A stretch of DNA of 37,211 nucleotides from Thermocrinis sp. (GCA_022759285.1 JAEMPM010000176.1:1-37211), one strand, 5' to 3'; shown: positions 16,963 to 25,500, counted from the first letter of the stretch. A program made the numbers and translations. The notes: generated from the letters alone by a model not told the origin.

Positions 16963-16963
16963 T
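16955..16963 (+). promoter_or_regulatory. Extended -10 promoter overlapping the rpoC stop codon
   Basis: The sequence TGGTATAAT holds a TG-n extension and a consensus -10 box. The rpoC stop TAA (16960-16962) is inside the box. Transcription would start near 16970, ahead of the AAGGAGG ribosome site of rpsL at 16977-16983. No clear -35 is seen. Confidence 0.55.
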
Positions 16964-16988
16964 TAATAGCTTGCTTAAGGAGGTTGCG

Positions 16989-17387
16989 ATGCCGACCTTT
17001 AATCAGCTTGTAAAGTACGGAAGGGAAAAGAAGAAGAAAAAGAGCAAGGCGCCCGCCCTACAGGGCAACCCTCAAAAGAGGGGTATATGCGTTAGGGTAT
17101 ATACAGTGACTCCTAAGAAGCCAAACTCTGCTCTCAGAAAAGTTGCAAGGGTTAGACTCTCCAACGGCATAGAGGTTACCGCCTACATTCCAGGAGAAGG
17201 GCACAACCTTCAGGAGCACTCCATAGTGTTGGTAAGAGGCGGTAGGGTTAAGGACCTTCCGGGTGTTAGGTACAAGATAATAAGAGGAGCCTTGGATACA
17301 GCAGGTGTTGCCAACAGAAGACAGTCAAGGTCCAAATATGGTACCAAGAGACCAAAACAACAAGCTCAAGCGGGAGGTAAGAAGTAA
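16989..17387 (+). CDS. rpsL: 30S ribosomal protein S12
   Basis: S12 sits at the decoding centre. From ATG at 16989 it has 132 residues starting MPTFNQLVKYGR. An ATG 18 bases upstream is in frame but lies before the AAGGAGG ribosome site, so I reject it. TPKKPNSALRK (41-51) and GRVKDLPGVRY (85-95) contain the lysines whose change gives streptomycin resistance. They appear wild type, and Asp89 is the residue methylthiolated in many bacteria. An unusually lysine-rich stretch, EKKKKKSKAP, lies at 13-22. It begins the str-type cluster rpsL-rpsG-fusA-tuf and its stop overlaps the rpsG start. Confidence 0.98.
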   Translation: MPTFNQLVKYGREKKKKKSKAPALQGNPQKRGICVRVYTVTPKKPNSALRKVARVRLSNGIEVTAYIPGEGHNLQEHSIVLVRGGRVKDLPGVRYKIIRGALDTAGVANRRQSRSKYGTKRPKQQAQAGGKK

Positions 17388-17869
17388 TGCCTAGAAAAGG
17401 TCCAGTAAAACCAAGGGAAATTCCACCAGATCCTAAATATGGAGACGTATTAGTGCATAAGCTCATAAACAAGGTCATGAAGGATGGTAAAAAAAGTGTA
17501 GCGGAGTGGATCGTATATACCGCTTTAGAGGAGGCGGCAAAGGAAGCAAAAATGTCCCCTGTGGAACTTCTTCATAAGGTGGTCGAGAACCTAAAGCCTG
17601 AGTATGAAGTTAGACCGAGAAGGGTAGGTGGTGCTACCTATCAGGTACCCATAGAGGTGCCACCAAGGAGGCAGATCAGTTTAGCCATAAAGTGGCTCGT
17701 GGAAGCGGCAAGGGAAAGACCAAGGCACAGGGGCAGCTACACGATGATAGAGAGATTGAAGGCGGAGCTGCTGGATGCTTTGGAAGGTAAAGGTGGTGCT
17801 ATAAAGAAGAAGGAAGAAACCCATAGAATGGCAGAGGCTAATAAAGTCTTTGCTCACTTTAGATGGTAA
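17387..17869 (+). CDS. rpsG: 30S ribosomal protein S7
   Basis: S7 nucleates assembly of the 30S head and lines the E site. It has 160 residues against the usual 156. It begins MPRKGPVKPREIPPDPKYGDVLVHKLINKVMKDGKKS, contains RPRRVGGATYQVPIEV and ends NKVFAHFRW, all typical. The start overlaps the rpsL stop by one base (TAATG). The slightly longer first 20 residues fit thermophilic homologues. Confidence 0.98.
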   Translation: MPRKGPVKPREIPPDPKYGDVLVHKLINKVMKDGKKSVAEWIVYTALEEAAKEAKMSPVELLHKVVENLKPEYEVRPRRVGGATYQVPIEVPPRRQISLAIKWLVEAARERPRHRGSYTMIERLKAELLDALEGKGGAIKKKEETHRMAEANKVFAHFRW

Positions 17870-17879
17870 GGAGGATAAC

Positions 17880-19967
17880 ATGCCAAGGATAGTGCCCATA
17901 GAAAAGCTAAGAAACATAGGTATAGTAGCTCACATTGACGCGGGTAAAACTACTACTACCGAAAGAATTCTCTACTACACAGGTAAAACTTACAAGATAG
18001 GAGAAGTTCACGAAGGTGCCGCAGTTATGGACTGGATGCCCCAAGAAAAAGAAAGGGGTATAACCATCACCGCTGCTACCACAGCATGCTACTGGAAGGA
18101 CCATCAGATAAACATCATAGACACGCCTGGACACGTGGACTTTTCGGTGGAAGTGGTACGCTCTATGAAGGTCTTGGACGGTATCATCTTCATCTTCTCT
18201 GCAGTGGAAGGTGTTCAACCTCAATCGGAAGCCAACTGGAGGTGGGCAGACAGGTTTGGAGTGCCGAGGATCGCTTTTATCAATAAATTGGACAGACTTG
18301 GAGCGGACTTTTATAGGGTACTTAAGGAGATAGAAAACAAGCTCAGCATAAGACCCGTGGCGATCCAAATTCCCATTGGAGCGGAAGATCAGTTTAAGGG
18401 TGTAATAGATCTCATGGAAATGAAGGGTATTATCTGGCTGGAGGAAACACTCGGTGCTAAGTATGAGATCGTAGACATTCCTGAAGAGTACAGAGAAAAG
18501 GCGGAGGAGTGGAGGGCTAAGATGGTGGAAACTATAGTAGAACACGATGATGAACTTATGATGAGGTATCTGGAGGGAGAGGAGATCCCTGTTTCTGACC
18601 TAAAGAGGGTTTTAAGGAAAGCAACCATAGAGAGAAAGCTTGTGCCTGTGCTCTGTGGTTCAGCCTTCAAGAACAAAGGAATTCAGCCGCTGCTTGATGC
18701 GGTTATAGATTATCTGCCTTCACCTCTGGATGTTCCTCCAGTTAAGGGAACAAATCCAAAGACTGGTGAAGAGGAGGAAAGAAAGCCCTTGGATGATGAA
18801 CCATTCTGTGGGTATGTCTTTAAGGTGATGAGTGACCCCTATGCAGGTCAGCTTACCTACTTTAGGGTCTTCTCTGGAAAGGTGTTTGCAGGTTCTTACG
18901 TATACAACGCCACTAAGGACAAGAAGGAAAGAATAGGAAGGCTACTTCTAATGCACGCTAACTCTCGGGAGGACGTACAAGAAGCTGCAGCGGGAGAGAT
19001 CGTTGCTGCTGTAGGTTTGGATGCCACCACTGGAGATACTATCTGTGATGAGAAGGCACCCATAGTTTTAGAAAAGCTTGAGTTCCCAGAACCGGTTATA
19101 TCTATGGCAATAGAACCGAAAACCAAGAAGGATCAAGAAAAGCTTTCTCACGTTCTCAACAAGTTTATGAAGGAAGACCCAACCTTCAGGGCTACCGTGG
19201 ATCAAGAGACAGGTCAAGTACTCATACACGGTATGGGAGAGTTACACTTGGAGATTATAGTGGACAGAATGAAAAGGGAGTATGGAGTGGAGGTTAACGT
19301 AGGCAGACCTCAAGTTGCCTACAAGGAAACTATCAGAAAGAAAGCGGTAGCGGAAGGCAAGTTCATAAGGCAAACTGGTGGAAGAGGTCAATATGGACAC
19401 GTAATTATTGAAATAGAACCCTTAGAGAGAGGTCAAGGTTTTGTTTTTGAAAACGCCATAGTGGGAGGAGTCATTCCAAAAGAATTTATTCCCTCCGTGG
19501 AAAAGGGTGTGAAAGAGGCAATGCAAAACGGAGTGTTAGCTGGATATCCTGTGGTGGATGTGAAGGTGAGACTTTTTGACGGTTCTTACCACGAAGTGGA
19601 CTCCTCAGACATAGCTTTCCAAATAGCAGGTTCTATAGCCTTTAAAGAAGCTATGAAAAAAGCTGATCCTGTGCTCTTAGAGCCTATAATGGAAGTGGAG
19701 GTGGAAACACCCGACGAATACGTAGGAGATGTTATCGGAGACCTCAACTCTCGTAGAGGTAAGATTATGGGAATGGAAAACAAGGGAGTTATTACAGTAG
19801 TGAAGGCATATGTACCACTTGCAGAGATGTTCGGCTATGCCACCACACTGAGGAGCTTGACACAGGGAAGAGGAACCTTTATAATGAAATTTTCTCATTA
19901 CGAAGAAGTACCACAGCATGTGGCGGAGCAGATAATTGGAGAAAGGTCCGCCGCAGCAAAATCTTAA
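17880..19967 (+). CDS. fusA: Elongation factor G
   Basis: This translocase GTPase moves tRNAs and mRNA after peptide transfer. From ATG at 17880 it has 695 residues, the normal length. The P-loop AHIDAGKTT is at 18-26, the switch I region includes KERGITI, and DTPGHVDF and NKLDRLGADF follow. Domain IV shows GGRGQYGHV and the C-terminal domain ends with LTQGRGTFIMKFSHYEEVP. The start has the ribosome site AAGGAGG eight bases upstream. The earlier in-frame ATG at 17850 lies inside rpsG and is less likely. Confidence 0.98.
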   Translation: MPRIVPIEKLRNIGIVAHIDAGKTTTTERILYYTGKTYKIGEVHEGAAVMDWMPQEKERGITITAATTACYWKDHQINIIDTPGHVDFSVEVVRSMKVLDGIIFIFSAVEGVQPQSEANWRWADRFGVPRIAFINKLDRLGADFYRVLKEIENKLSIRPVAIQIPIGAEDQFKGVIDLMEMKGIIWLEETLGAKYEIVDIPEEYREKAEEWRAKMVETIVEHDDELMMRYLEGEEIPVSDLKRVLRKATIERKLVPVLCGSAFKNKGIQPLLDAVIDYLPSPLDVPPVKGTNPKTGEEEERKPLDDEPFCGYVFKVMSDPYAGQLTYFRVFSGKVFAGSYVYNATKDKKERIGRLLLMHANSREDVQEAAAGEIVAAVGLDATTGDTICDEKAPIVLEKLEFPEPVISMAIEPKTKKDQEKLSHVLNKFMKEDPTFRATVDQETGQVLIHGMGELHLEIIVDRMKREYGVEVNVGRPQVAYKETIRKKAVAEGKFIRQTGGRGQYGHVIIEIEPLERGQGFVFENAIVGGVIPKEFIPSVEKGVKEAMQNGVLAGYPVVDVKVRLFDGSYHEVDSSDIAFQIAGSIAFKEAMKKADPVLLEPIMEVEVETPDEYVGDVIGDLNSRRGKIMGMENKGVITVVKAYVPLAEMFGYATTLRSLTQGRGTFIMKFSHYEEVPQHVAEQIIGERSAAAKS

Positions 19968-19968
19968 C

Positions 19969-21212
19969 AGGAGGTAAAACATGGCGAAGGAGAAGTTTGT
20001 AAGAGAGAAGGAGCACGTAAACGTAGGAACAATAGGGCACGTAGACCACGGTAAATCTACCCTAACCTCTGCCATAACTTGCGTCCTTGCCGCAGGCGTA
20101 CTGCCAGGCGGTAAAGCCAAATGCATGAAATACGAAGAAATCGACAAAGCTCCAGAAGAGAAAGAAAGAGGTATAACCATCAACATAACCCACGTGGAGT
20201 ATGAAAGTGCCAAAAGACACTACGCCCACATAGATTGCCCTGGACACGCAGACTACATAAAGAACATGATTACAGGCGCTGCTCAGATGGACGGTGCTAT
20301 CCTTGTGGTATCCGCCGCTGACGGACCTATGCCTCAAACAAGAGAACACGTATTGCTTGCAAGACAGGTTAACGTTCCATACATTGTGGTCTTTATGAAC
20401 AAGTGCGATATGGTGGATGACCCAGAGCTTTTGGACTTGGTTGAGCTTGAAGTGAGGGAGCTTTTGAACAAATACGAATTTCCTGGGGATGAGGTGCCAG
20501 TGATAAGGGGATCTGCTTTGGGAGCTTTGCAGGAGTTGGAAGCAGGGAAGCCAGACAAGTGGTGCAATGCCATAGTGGAGCTTGTGAACGCTTTGGATGA
20601 ACACATACCAACACCTGTGAGGGAGTCAGATAAACCATTCTTGATGCCTATAGAGGACGTCTTTAGCATTTCTGGTCGTGGAACTGTGGTGACGGGAAGG
20701 GTAGAAAGAGGAACTCTAAAGCCTGGTGAGGAAGTGGAGGTAGTAGGACTTAAGGAGGAGCCACTGAAGACAGTGGCAACTTCTATAGAGATGTTCAGGA
20801 AGGTACTTGATGAGGCACTTCCTGGGGACAACATAGGAGTGCTATTGAGGGGAGTGGGTAAGGATGATGTGGAGAGGGGTCAGGTATTGGCAAAACCTGG
20901 GACAGTGAAGCCTCACAGGAAGTTTAGGGCACAGGTGTATATTCTCACCAAGGAGGAAGGTGGAAGGCACAGTCCGTTTTTTGTCAATTACAGGCCACAG
21001 TTTTACTTTAGGACAGCGGACGTGACGGGTGTGATAGTGAAGTTGCCGGAGGGGCAGGAGATGGTTATGCCTGGGGACAATGTGGAGCTTGAGGTGGAGT
21101 TGATAAAGCCAGTAGCTATGGAGGAAGGTTTGAGGTTTGCCATAAGGGAAGGTGGTAAGACTGTTGGTGCAGGTGTCGTTACAAAAATACTTGATTGAGG
21201 TGTGAAAAATGG
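19969..21212 (+). repeat. Direct repeat copy B (tuf gene plus flanks)
   Basis: This is the second copy of the segment at 3254-4497, offset by 16,715 bases in the same orientation. It covers the tuf ribosome site, the whole gene, the 10-base spacer and ATGG of the next gene (here rpsJ). Confidence 0.93.
19981..21198 (+). CDS. tuf: Elongation factor Tu, copy 2
   Basis: This 405-residue EF-Tu is identical to the copy at 3266-4483 in protein and, as far as I can see, in DNA. All GTPase motifs are intact: GHVDHGKST, DCPGHADY and NKCD. It is placed 13 bases after fusA and before rpsJ, the tufA position of the str operon. Both loci are therefore the classical ones, and the sequence identity reflects later homogenisation rather than a fresh duplication. 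Confidence 0.98.
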   Translation: MAKEKFVREKEHVNVGTIGHVDHGKSTLTSAITCVLAAGVLPGGKAKCMKYEEIDKAPEEKERGITINITHVEYESAKRHYAHIDCPGHADYIKNMITGAAQMDGAILVVSAADGPMPQTREHVLLARQVNVPYIVVFMNKCDMVDDPELLDLVELEVRELLNKYEFPGDEVPVIRGSALGALQELEAGKPDKWCNAIVELVNALDEHIPTPVRESDKPFLMPIEDVFSISGRGTVVTGRVERGTLKPGEEVEVVGLKEEPLKTVATSIEMFRKVLDEALPGDNIGVLLRGVGKDDVERGQVLAKPGTVKPHRKFRAQVYILTKEEGGRHSPFFVNYRPQFYFRTADVTGVIVKLPEGQEMVMPGDNVELEVELIKPVAMEEGLRFAIREGGKTVGAGVVTKILD

Positions 21213-21523
21213 AGCAGGACATAATACGAATAAAGCTCAAATCCTACGATCACAGAGTGTTGGATCAGTCTGTTAAGCAGATAGTGGATGTAGTGAAAAG
21301 GACAGGGGGTATGGTGAAGGGTCCCATCCCTCTACCTACCAGAAGGAGAAGATGGATAGTTCTGCGCTCCCCTCACAAGTTTGATCAGTCGAGGGAGCAC
21401 TTTGAAATAAGAGAACACAAGAGGATTTTAGATATAGTGAGGATAACACCTCAAACGGTAGAATCCCTAATGAATTTGAACCTACCAGCGGGAGTAAGTG
21501 TAGAGCTAAAGATAAGGAGTTGA
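21209..21523 (+). CDS. rpsJ: 30S ribosomal protein S10
   Basis: S10 is a head protein that also serves as NusE in antitermination, where it pairs with NusB and NusG. At 104 residues it has normal length. IRIKLKSYDHRVLDQSVKQIV, PIPLPTRRRRWIVLRSPHKFDQSREHFEIREHKR and GVSVELKI are signature segments. The ATG belongs to the duplicated tuf repeat, and the gene begins 10 bases after tuf. It starts the S10 operon, so str and S10 genes run on without a gap. Confidence 0.98.
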   Translation: MEQDIIRIKLKSYDHRVLDQSVKQIVDVVKRTGGMVKGPIPLPTRRRRWIVLRSPHKFDQSREHFEIREHKRILDIVRITPQTVESLMNLNLPAGVSVELKIRS

Positions 21524-21527
21524 TGCT

Positions 21528-22232
21528 ATGGGTCTTGGAGCTTTTGGAATAAAACTTGGAATGACTAGAGTATTTTTAAAGGATGGCACCGCAGTACCAG
21601 TAACGGCCATAAAGGTGCCAAAGCATACGGTAGTTGCCATCAAAACAGTGGAAAAGGATGGCTACAATGCAATTCAACTGGGAGCCTTTGAAACCACAGA
21701 GAAAAAACTGACAAAGCCGGAGATAGGTCACTTAAAGAAAGCTGGAGTTAAGCTTTTGAGAAGGCTTAAAGAGTTCAGGGTGGAAAATCCACAGGATTAT
21801 CAAGTGGGTCAGGAGTTAACGGTGGCAGATCTTTTTAAACCCGGAGAGCTGGTAGATGTGGTAGGCATCAGCAAGGGTAGAGGTTTTGCAGGTACTATGA
21901 AGAGGTGGGATTTTGGAGGATTTCCTAAGTCCCACGGACACAGGTACCACAGGGCTGTAGGTTCAATAGGTCAAAGAACAGATCCAGGAAGGGTTTGGAA
22001 GGGCAAAAGGATGGCCGGGCATTGGGGTGCAGAAAAGATCAGAGTTCAATCCTTGCTTGTGGTGGATGTTTTACCAGATTTAGAAGTAATCCTAGTAAAA
22101 GGTTCCGTACCTGGTCATCCAAAAGGTGTTCTGATTATAGAAAAGAGCAAGATAGCTAACAGAAGATCTCAAAGACTAAAGCTGAATAGAATAAAGCATA
22201 TTCCTGAAAACTTACTGAGGAGTGTCCAATGA
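21528..22232 (+). CDS. rplC: 50S ribosomal protein L3
   Basis: L3 is an early assembly protein with a long loop reaching the peptidyl transferase centre. It has 234 residues. The start GLGAFGIKLGMTRVF and the central GISKGRGFAGTMKRWDFGGFPKSHGHRYHRAVGSIGQRTDPGRVWKGKRMAGHWG block are diagnostic. The latter includes the glutamine methylated in E. coli L3. Start and stop are tightly packed with rpsJ and rplD (ATGA overlap). The C-terminal tail is about 20 residues longer than usual. Confidence 0.98.
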   Translation: MGLGAFGIKLGMTRVFLKDGTAVPVTAIKVPKHTVVAIKTVEKDGYNAIQLGAFETTEKKLTKPEIGHLKKAGVKLLRRLKEFRVENPQDYQVGQELTVADLFKPGELVDVVGISKGRGFAGTMKRWDFGGFPKSHGHRYHRAVGSIGQRTDPGRVWKGKRMAGHWGAEKIRVQSLLVVDVLPDLEVILVKGSVPGHPKGVLIIEKSKIANRRSQRLKLNRIKHIPENLLRSVQ

Positions 22233-22825
22233 GTGAGCTGAGCGAACTTAGAGAGGACATATTTGGTGTTGAAGTGAAAAAGCATGTCCTTTGGGAAGTG
22301 GTCAAATGGCAACTTGCCTGCCGAAGGCAAGGAACTCACAGCACAAAGACTCGCGGTGAAGTAGCATACAGCGGAAGGAAGATCCTACCTCAGAAGGGAA
22401 CGGGAAACGCTAGACACGGAGACAGAGGTGCCCCCATCTTCGTAGGTGGTGGTGTGGCCCACGGACCAAAGCCAAGGGACTACTACTATCCGTTACCTAA
22501 GAAGGTGAGAAAGTTAGCCCTGAAGATGGCACTCTCTTCCAAAGCTCAAGAAAAAGCAATAAGCTTGGTGGATCAAATTCCCATCGGAGACGTACCAAAA
22601 ACCAAAAAGGCAGTGGAGTTCCTGCGTACCCAAGGTTTGGAGGGTAAGAAGGTTCTTCTAGTACTTCCTGAGAAGGATGAAGTGATCTATAAATCCTTTA
22701 GAAACCTTCCTTATGCGAAGGTTCTTCCCGTAGAAGGGTTGAACGTTTACGACATCCTTTGGGCTGACCATTTAATTATTACAAGACCATCTTTGGAAAA
22801 GATCTACGAGAGGTTGGGCTCATGA
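22229..22825 (+). CDS. rplD: 50S ribosomal protein L4
   Basis: L4 lines the peptide exit tunnel and, in gammaproteobacteria, regulates the S10 operon. It has 198 residues. The loop segment with TKTRGEVAYSGRKILPQKGTGNARHGDRGAPIFVGGGVAHGPKPRDY is the tunnel extension and is well conserved. The C-terminal half (KAVEFLRTQGLEGKKVLLVLPEKDE) has the usual fold. It is coupled to rplC by a four-base overlap and to rplW likewise. Confidence 0.97.
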   Translation: MSELSELREDIFGVEVKKHVLWEVVKWQLACRRQGTHSTKTRGEVAYSGRKILPQKGTGNARHGDRGAPIFVGGGVAHGPKPRDYYYPLPKKVRKLALKMALSSKAQEKAISLVDQIPIGDVPKTKKAVEFLRTQGLEGKKVLLVLPEKDEVIYKSFRNLPYAKVLPVEGLNVYDILWADHLIITRPSLEKIYERLGS

Positions 22826-23118
22826 GGAGACCAGAGGAGATCATAATAAGACCCATAATAACCGAGAAGAGCAACAGGCTTATGGAAATGAAAAAGTACA
22901 CTTTTGAGGTGGCAATGGATGCTAACAAGCACGAGATAAAGCACGCTATACAAACCCTCTTTGGTGTAAAAGTGCTAAAGGTTAATACCATGATCGTTAA
23001 GCCGAGAAAGAGAAGGGTCTTTGGAAAGTTCGGAAAGTATGGCTACACAAAGGCTTACAAAAAGGCCATAGTAACTATAGACCCTTCTCAGGAAATAGAC
23101 CTTTCAAAGGTGAGGTAA
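22822..23118 (+). CDS. rplW: 50S ribosomal protein L23
   Basis: L23 sits at the tunnel exit and docks trigger factor and SRP. Its 98 residues contain IIIRPIITEKSNRLMEMKKYTFEVAMDANKHEIKHAIQTLFGVKVLKVNTM and the basic loop KPRKRRVFGKFGKYGYTKAYKKAIVTI, both typical. It starts with ATGA overlap on rplD and ends four bases before rplB. Confidence 0.97.
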   Translation: MRRPEEIIIRPIITEKSNRLMEMKKYTFEVAMDANKHEIKHAIQTLFGVKVLKVNTMIVKPRKRRVFGKFGKYGYTKAYKKAIVTIDPSQEIDLSKVR

Positions 23119-23122
23119 AAAC

Positions 23123-23995
23123 ATGGGTGTAAGAAAGTTAAAGCCTGTTACCAACGGACAGAGACATGCGATTCTGTATGACTTTGCAGAGATCACCAAG
23201 AGTGAGCCCGAAAAGTCCTTAACCTACTTTTACAAAAGGGCTAAAGGACGCTCTCATGGTAAGATCACCGTTAGGTCAAGGGGTGGAGGACACAAGAAGA
23301 GATACAGGATTATAGACTTCAAAAGGGATAAGAGCCTTGTGCCTGCCAAGGTAGTAGCAATAGAGTATGACCCCTTCAGGTCTGCACGTATAGCATTGCT
23401 ACACTACGCGGATGGTGAAAAGAGGTATATTATTTGGCCCGAAGGTCTCAAGGTTGGAGATACCGTCATATCCATATCCTACGAAGACGCAGAGGCAGGG
23501 AAGGAACTCCCGGAAATAAAGCCCGGTAACGCATTACCTTTAAAGTACATCCCTGTGGGAACTATAATCCACAACATAGAACTTCACCCTGGAAAAGGTG
23601 GTCAGCTGGTTAGATCTGCGGGTACTTCTGCACAGGTTCTGGGTAAGGTTGGTGATTATGTGCAGGTTAGGTTGCCCTCTGGAGAAATAAGACTCATCCA
23701 TCAAAGGTGTATGGCTACCGTGGGTGCAGTTGGTTTAGCGGAACACGAGCTTGTAAAGCTTGGCAAAGCTGGAAGAGCAAGATGGCTTGGTTGGAGACCT
23801 CATACCCGTGGAACCGCCATGAACCCAGTGGACCACCCCCACGGTGGTGGTGAGGGTAAAACCAAAGGAAAGCACCCAGAATCTCCTTGGGGATGGAAAA
23901 CAAAAGGATACAAGACCAGAAGGGGCAAAAAGTACTCAGACAAGTTTATTCTTGTTAACAGGAAGGGTAAACCTCTAAAGGAGGGTGTTAAGTAA
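23123..23995 (+). CDS. rplB: 50S ribosomal protein L2
   Basis: L2 is a large-subunit core protein needed for peptidyl transfer and subunit joining. It has 290 residues, slightly longer than the usual 273-277. The RNA-binding domain holds GRSHGKITVRSRGGGHKKRYRIIDFKR. The C-terminal GTAMNPVDHPHGGGEGKTKGKHPESPWGWKTKGYKTRR includes the histidine implicated in peptidyl transfer. About 12 extra residues lie in the region QKGT/GEIRL-like loop and C-terminal tail. The stop overlaps the rpsS start. Confidence 0.98.
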   Translation: MGVRKLKPVTNGQRHAILYDFAEITKSEPEKSLTYFYKRAKGRSHGKITVRSRGGGHKKRYRIIDFKRDKSLVPAKVVAIEYDPFRSARIALLHYADGEKRYIIWPEGLKVGDTVISISYEDAEAGKELPEIKPGNALPLKYIPVGTIIHNIELHPGKGGQLVRSAGTSAQVLGKVGDYVQVRLPSGEIRLIHQRCMATVGAVGLAEHELVKLGKAGRARWLGWRPHTRGTAMNPVDHPHGGGEGKTKGKHPESPWGWKTKGYKTRRGKKYSDKFILVNRKGKPLKEGVK

Positions 23996-24450
23996 TGGGT
24001 TTCAAAGGTGCTTGGAACAAAAGGAATAAGCTTATTGAAGACCTTGATACCTTCCTAAAGCTATACAAGAAAACCCAAAGGGCATACAAAAAGGTAAGGA
24101 AGGTTCAACACACACCAGAGCTTTTCGAAAGGGCCTACCAAAAGTACAAGGAGATCTGGGAGCAATACAGAAAGCTGGTGGATAAAAAAGCTTGGGTTGA
24201 TCCAAAGCTTTGGAGTAGGATAAGGAAGATGAACCAGACAGGAGAGAGAAAGGTTATAAAAACTTACAGCAGGGACACCACCATAATACCCGAGTTTGTA
24301 GGTCACACCATAGCGGTTCACAACGGCAAAACCTTTGTACCTGTTTATATTACTTCTGATATGGTGGGACATAAGTTGGGTGAGTTTGCTCCCACCAGGA
24401 CCTTTAAGGGCCACCCAGATAAGTCTTCAAAGGTGGCCAAGAAGAAGTGA
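23995..24450 (+). CDS. rpsS: 30S ribosomal protein S19 with N-terminal insertion
   Basis: S19 is a head protein near the A site. The normal family length is about 92, but this one has 151 residues. The C-terminal 85 residues are canonical: WVDPKLWSRI, GERKVIKTYSRDTTIIPEFVGHTIAVHNGK and MVGHKLGEFAPTRTFKGH. The N-terminus MGFKGAW resembles the usual start but is followed by about 58 extra residues (8-65) that are rich in Lys, Glu, Tyr and Gln and look helical. The chain then resumes at KKAWVDPKLW. So KGAW/KKAW flank the insert, as if the junction had been duplicated. Frame is intact and the gene overlaps rplB by one base. Confidence 0.95.
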   Translation: MGFKGAWNKRNKLIEDLDTFLKLYKKTQRAYKKVRKVQHTPELFERAYQKYKEIWEQYRKLVDKKAWVDPKLWSRIRKMNQTGERKVIKTYSRDTTIIPEFVGHTIAVHNGKTFVPVYITSDMVGHKLGEFAPTRTFKGHPDKSSKVAKKK

Positions 24451-24459
24451 GGTGAGAAC

Positions 24460-24801
24460 ATGGAAGCGAGGGCAATTTTAAGGTATGCTAAGATCTCTCC
24501 TCTAAAGGCAAGGCAGGTGCTGAGGGTCATTCAGGGGATGAGAGCTGGAGATGCCTTGTATCAGCTTAAGTTCATTCCCAAAAAAGCTGCAAGGATAGTG
24601 GAGGGCGTACTAAAGAGCGCTATAGCCAACGCAGAACAGAAGGGTTTGGACCTTGACAGCCTTTACATAAAAAAGGCTGTGGCAGATGATGGACCCATGT
24701 ATAAAAAGTGGATCCCTAGGGCCCACGGTAGGGCGACCATGGTGAGAAAGAGAACTTCTCACATAACTATTGTGTTAGAAGAAAGGAAGGAGGAAGGCTG
24801 A
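24460..24801 (+). CDS. rplV: 50S ribosomal protein L22
   Basis: L22 lines the exit tunnel with its long beta-hairpin. Its 113 residues are normal. Signature parts are ARAILRYAKISPLKARQVLRVIQGM and the hairpin region YKKWIPRAHGRATMVRKRTSHITIVLEE. The ribosome site GAGGTGAG precedes it, and the stop overlaps the rpsC start by one base (TGATG). Confidence 0.97.
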   Translation: MEARAILRYAKISPLKARQVLRVIQGMRAGDALYQLKFIPKKAARIVEGVLKSAIANAEQKGLDLDSLYIKKAVADDGPMYKKWIPRAHGRATMVRKRTSHITIVLEERKEEG

Positions 24802-25499
24802 TGGGTCAGAAAACACATCCTATTGGATTTAGGCTTGGTATTACAAAGGATTGGACCTCCAAGTGGTACGCAGACAAAAAGGAATACACAAAGCTCTTGC
24901 ATCAAGATATAAAGATCAAGGAATACATCAAAAAACGCTACTATGCAGCGGGTGTTTCTAAGGTAATCATTGAGAGGGCAGCGGAAAAGATAAGGATCAG
25001 GATTTTAGTGGCAAGACCGGGAATCATAATAGGTCGTAAGGGTGCAGAGGTAGAACAGCTGAAGAAGGACCTTTTGGCTATAGCCCCCGGTTATAACTAC
25101 AGCATAAACGTAGAGGAGGTTAGAACTCCCGAATTAGATGCTCAGCTTGTAGCGGAGGAAATTGCCCTTCAGATAGAAAGAAGGGTCTCCCACAGACGAG
25201 CAATGAAAAGGGCAATAGACAATGCCCTAAAGGCAGGGGCAAAGGGTGTAAAGGTTCAGGTGAAGGGAAGGATAGGTGGTGCGGAACTGGCAAGGGCAGA
25301 GTGGTTCTTGGTGGGAAGGATGCCCCTTCAGACCCTAAGGGCAGACATAGACTACGGTTTTGCGGTAGCCCAGACCAAGTACGGCGTCTTGGGTGTGAAG
25401 GTTTGGATATACAAGGGAGACATTCTAAAGGGTGGCAAAGAGGAGATCATCAAAAAGATAGAAGAGGATCTTAAAAAGGCAGAAAAGGAGGTAGTCTAA
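24801..25499 (+). CDS. rpsC: 30S ribosomal protein S3
   Basis: S3 lies at the mRNA entry channel and has helicase-like function there. Its 232 residues begin MGQKTHPIGFRLGITKDWTSKWYA. The type II KH domain carries LVARPGIIIGRKGAEVEQLKKDL. The C-terminal GRIGGAELARAEWFLVGRMPLQTLRADIDYGFA is canonical. It ends two bases before rplP. Confidence 0.98.
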   Translation: MGQKTHPIGFRLGITKDWTSKWYADKKEYTKLLHQDIKIKEYIKKRYYAAGVSKVIIERAAEKIRIRILVARPGIIIGRKGAEVEQLKKDLLAIAPGYNYSINVEEVRTPELDAQLVAEEIALQIERRVSHRRAMKRAIDNALKAGAKGVKVQVKGRIGGAELARAEWFLVGRMPLQTLRADIDYGFAVAQTKYGVLGVKVWIYKGDILKGGKEEIIKKIEEDLKKAEKEVV

Positions 25500-25500
25500 G

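Noticed and set aside
17850..17880. Longer fusA start at 17850
   Set aside because: That ATG lies inside rpsG, while the ATG at 17880 has a proper AAGGAGG and the family N-terminus.
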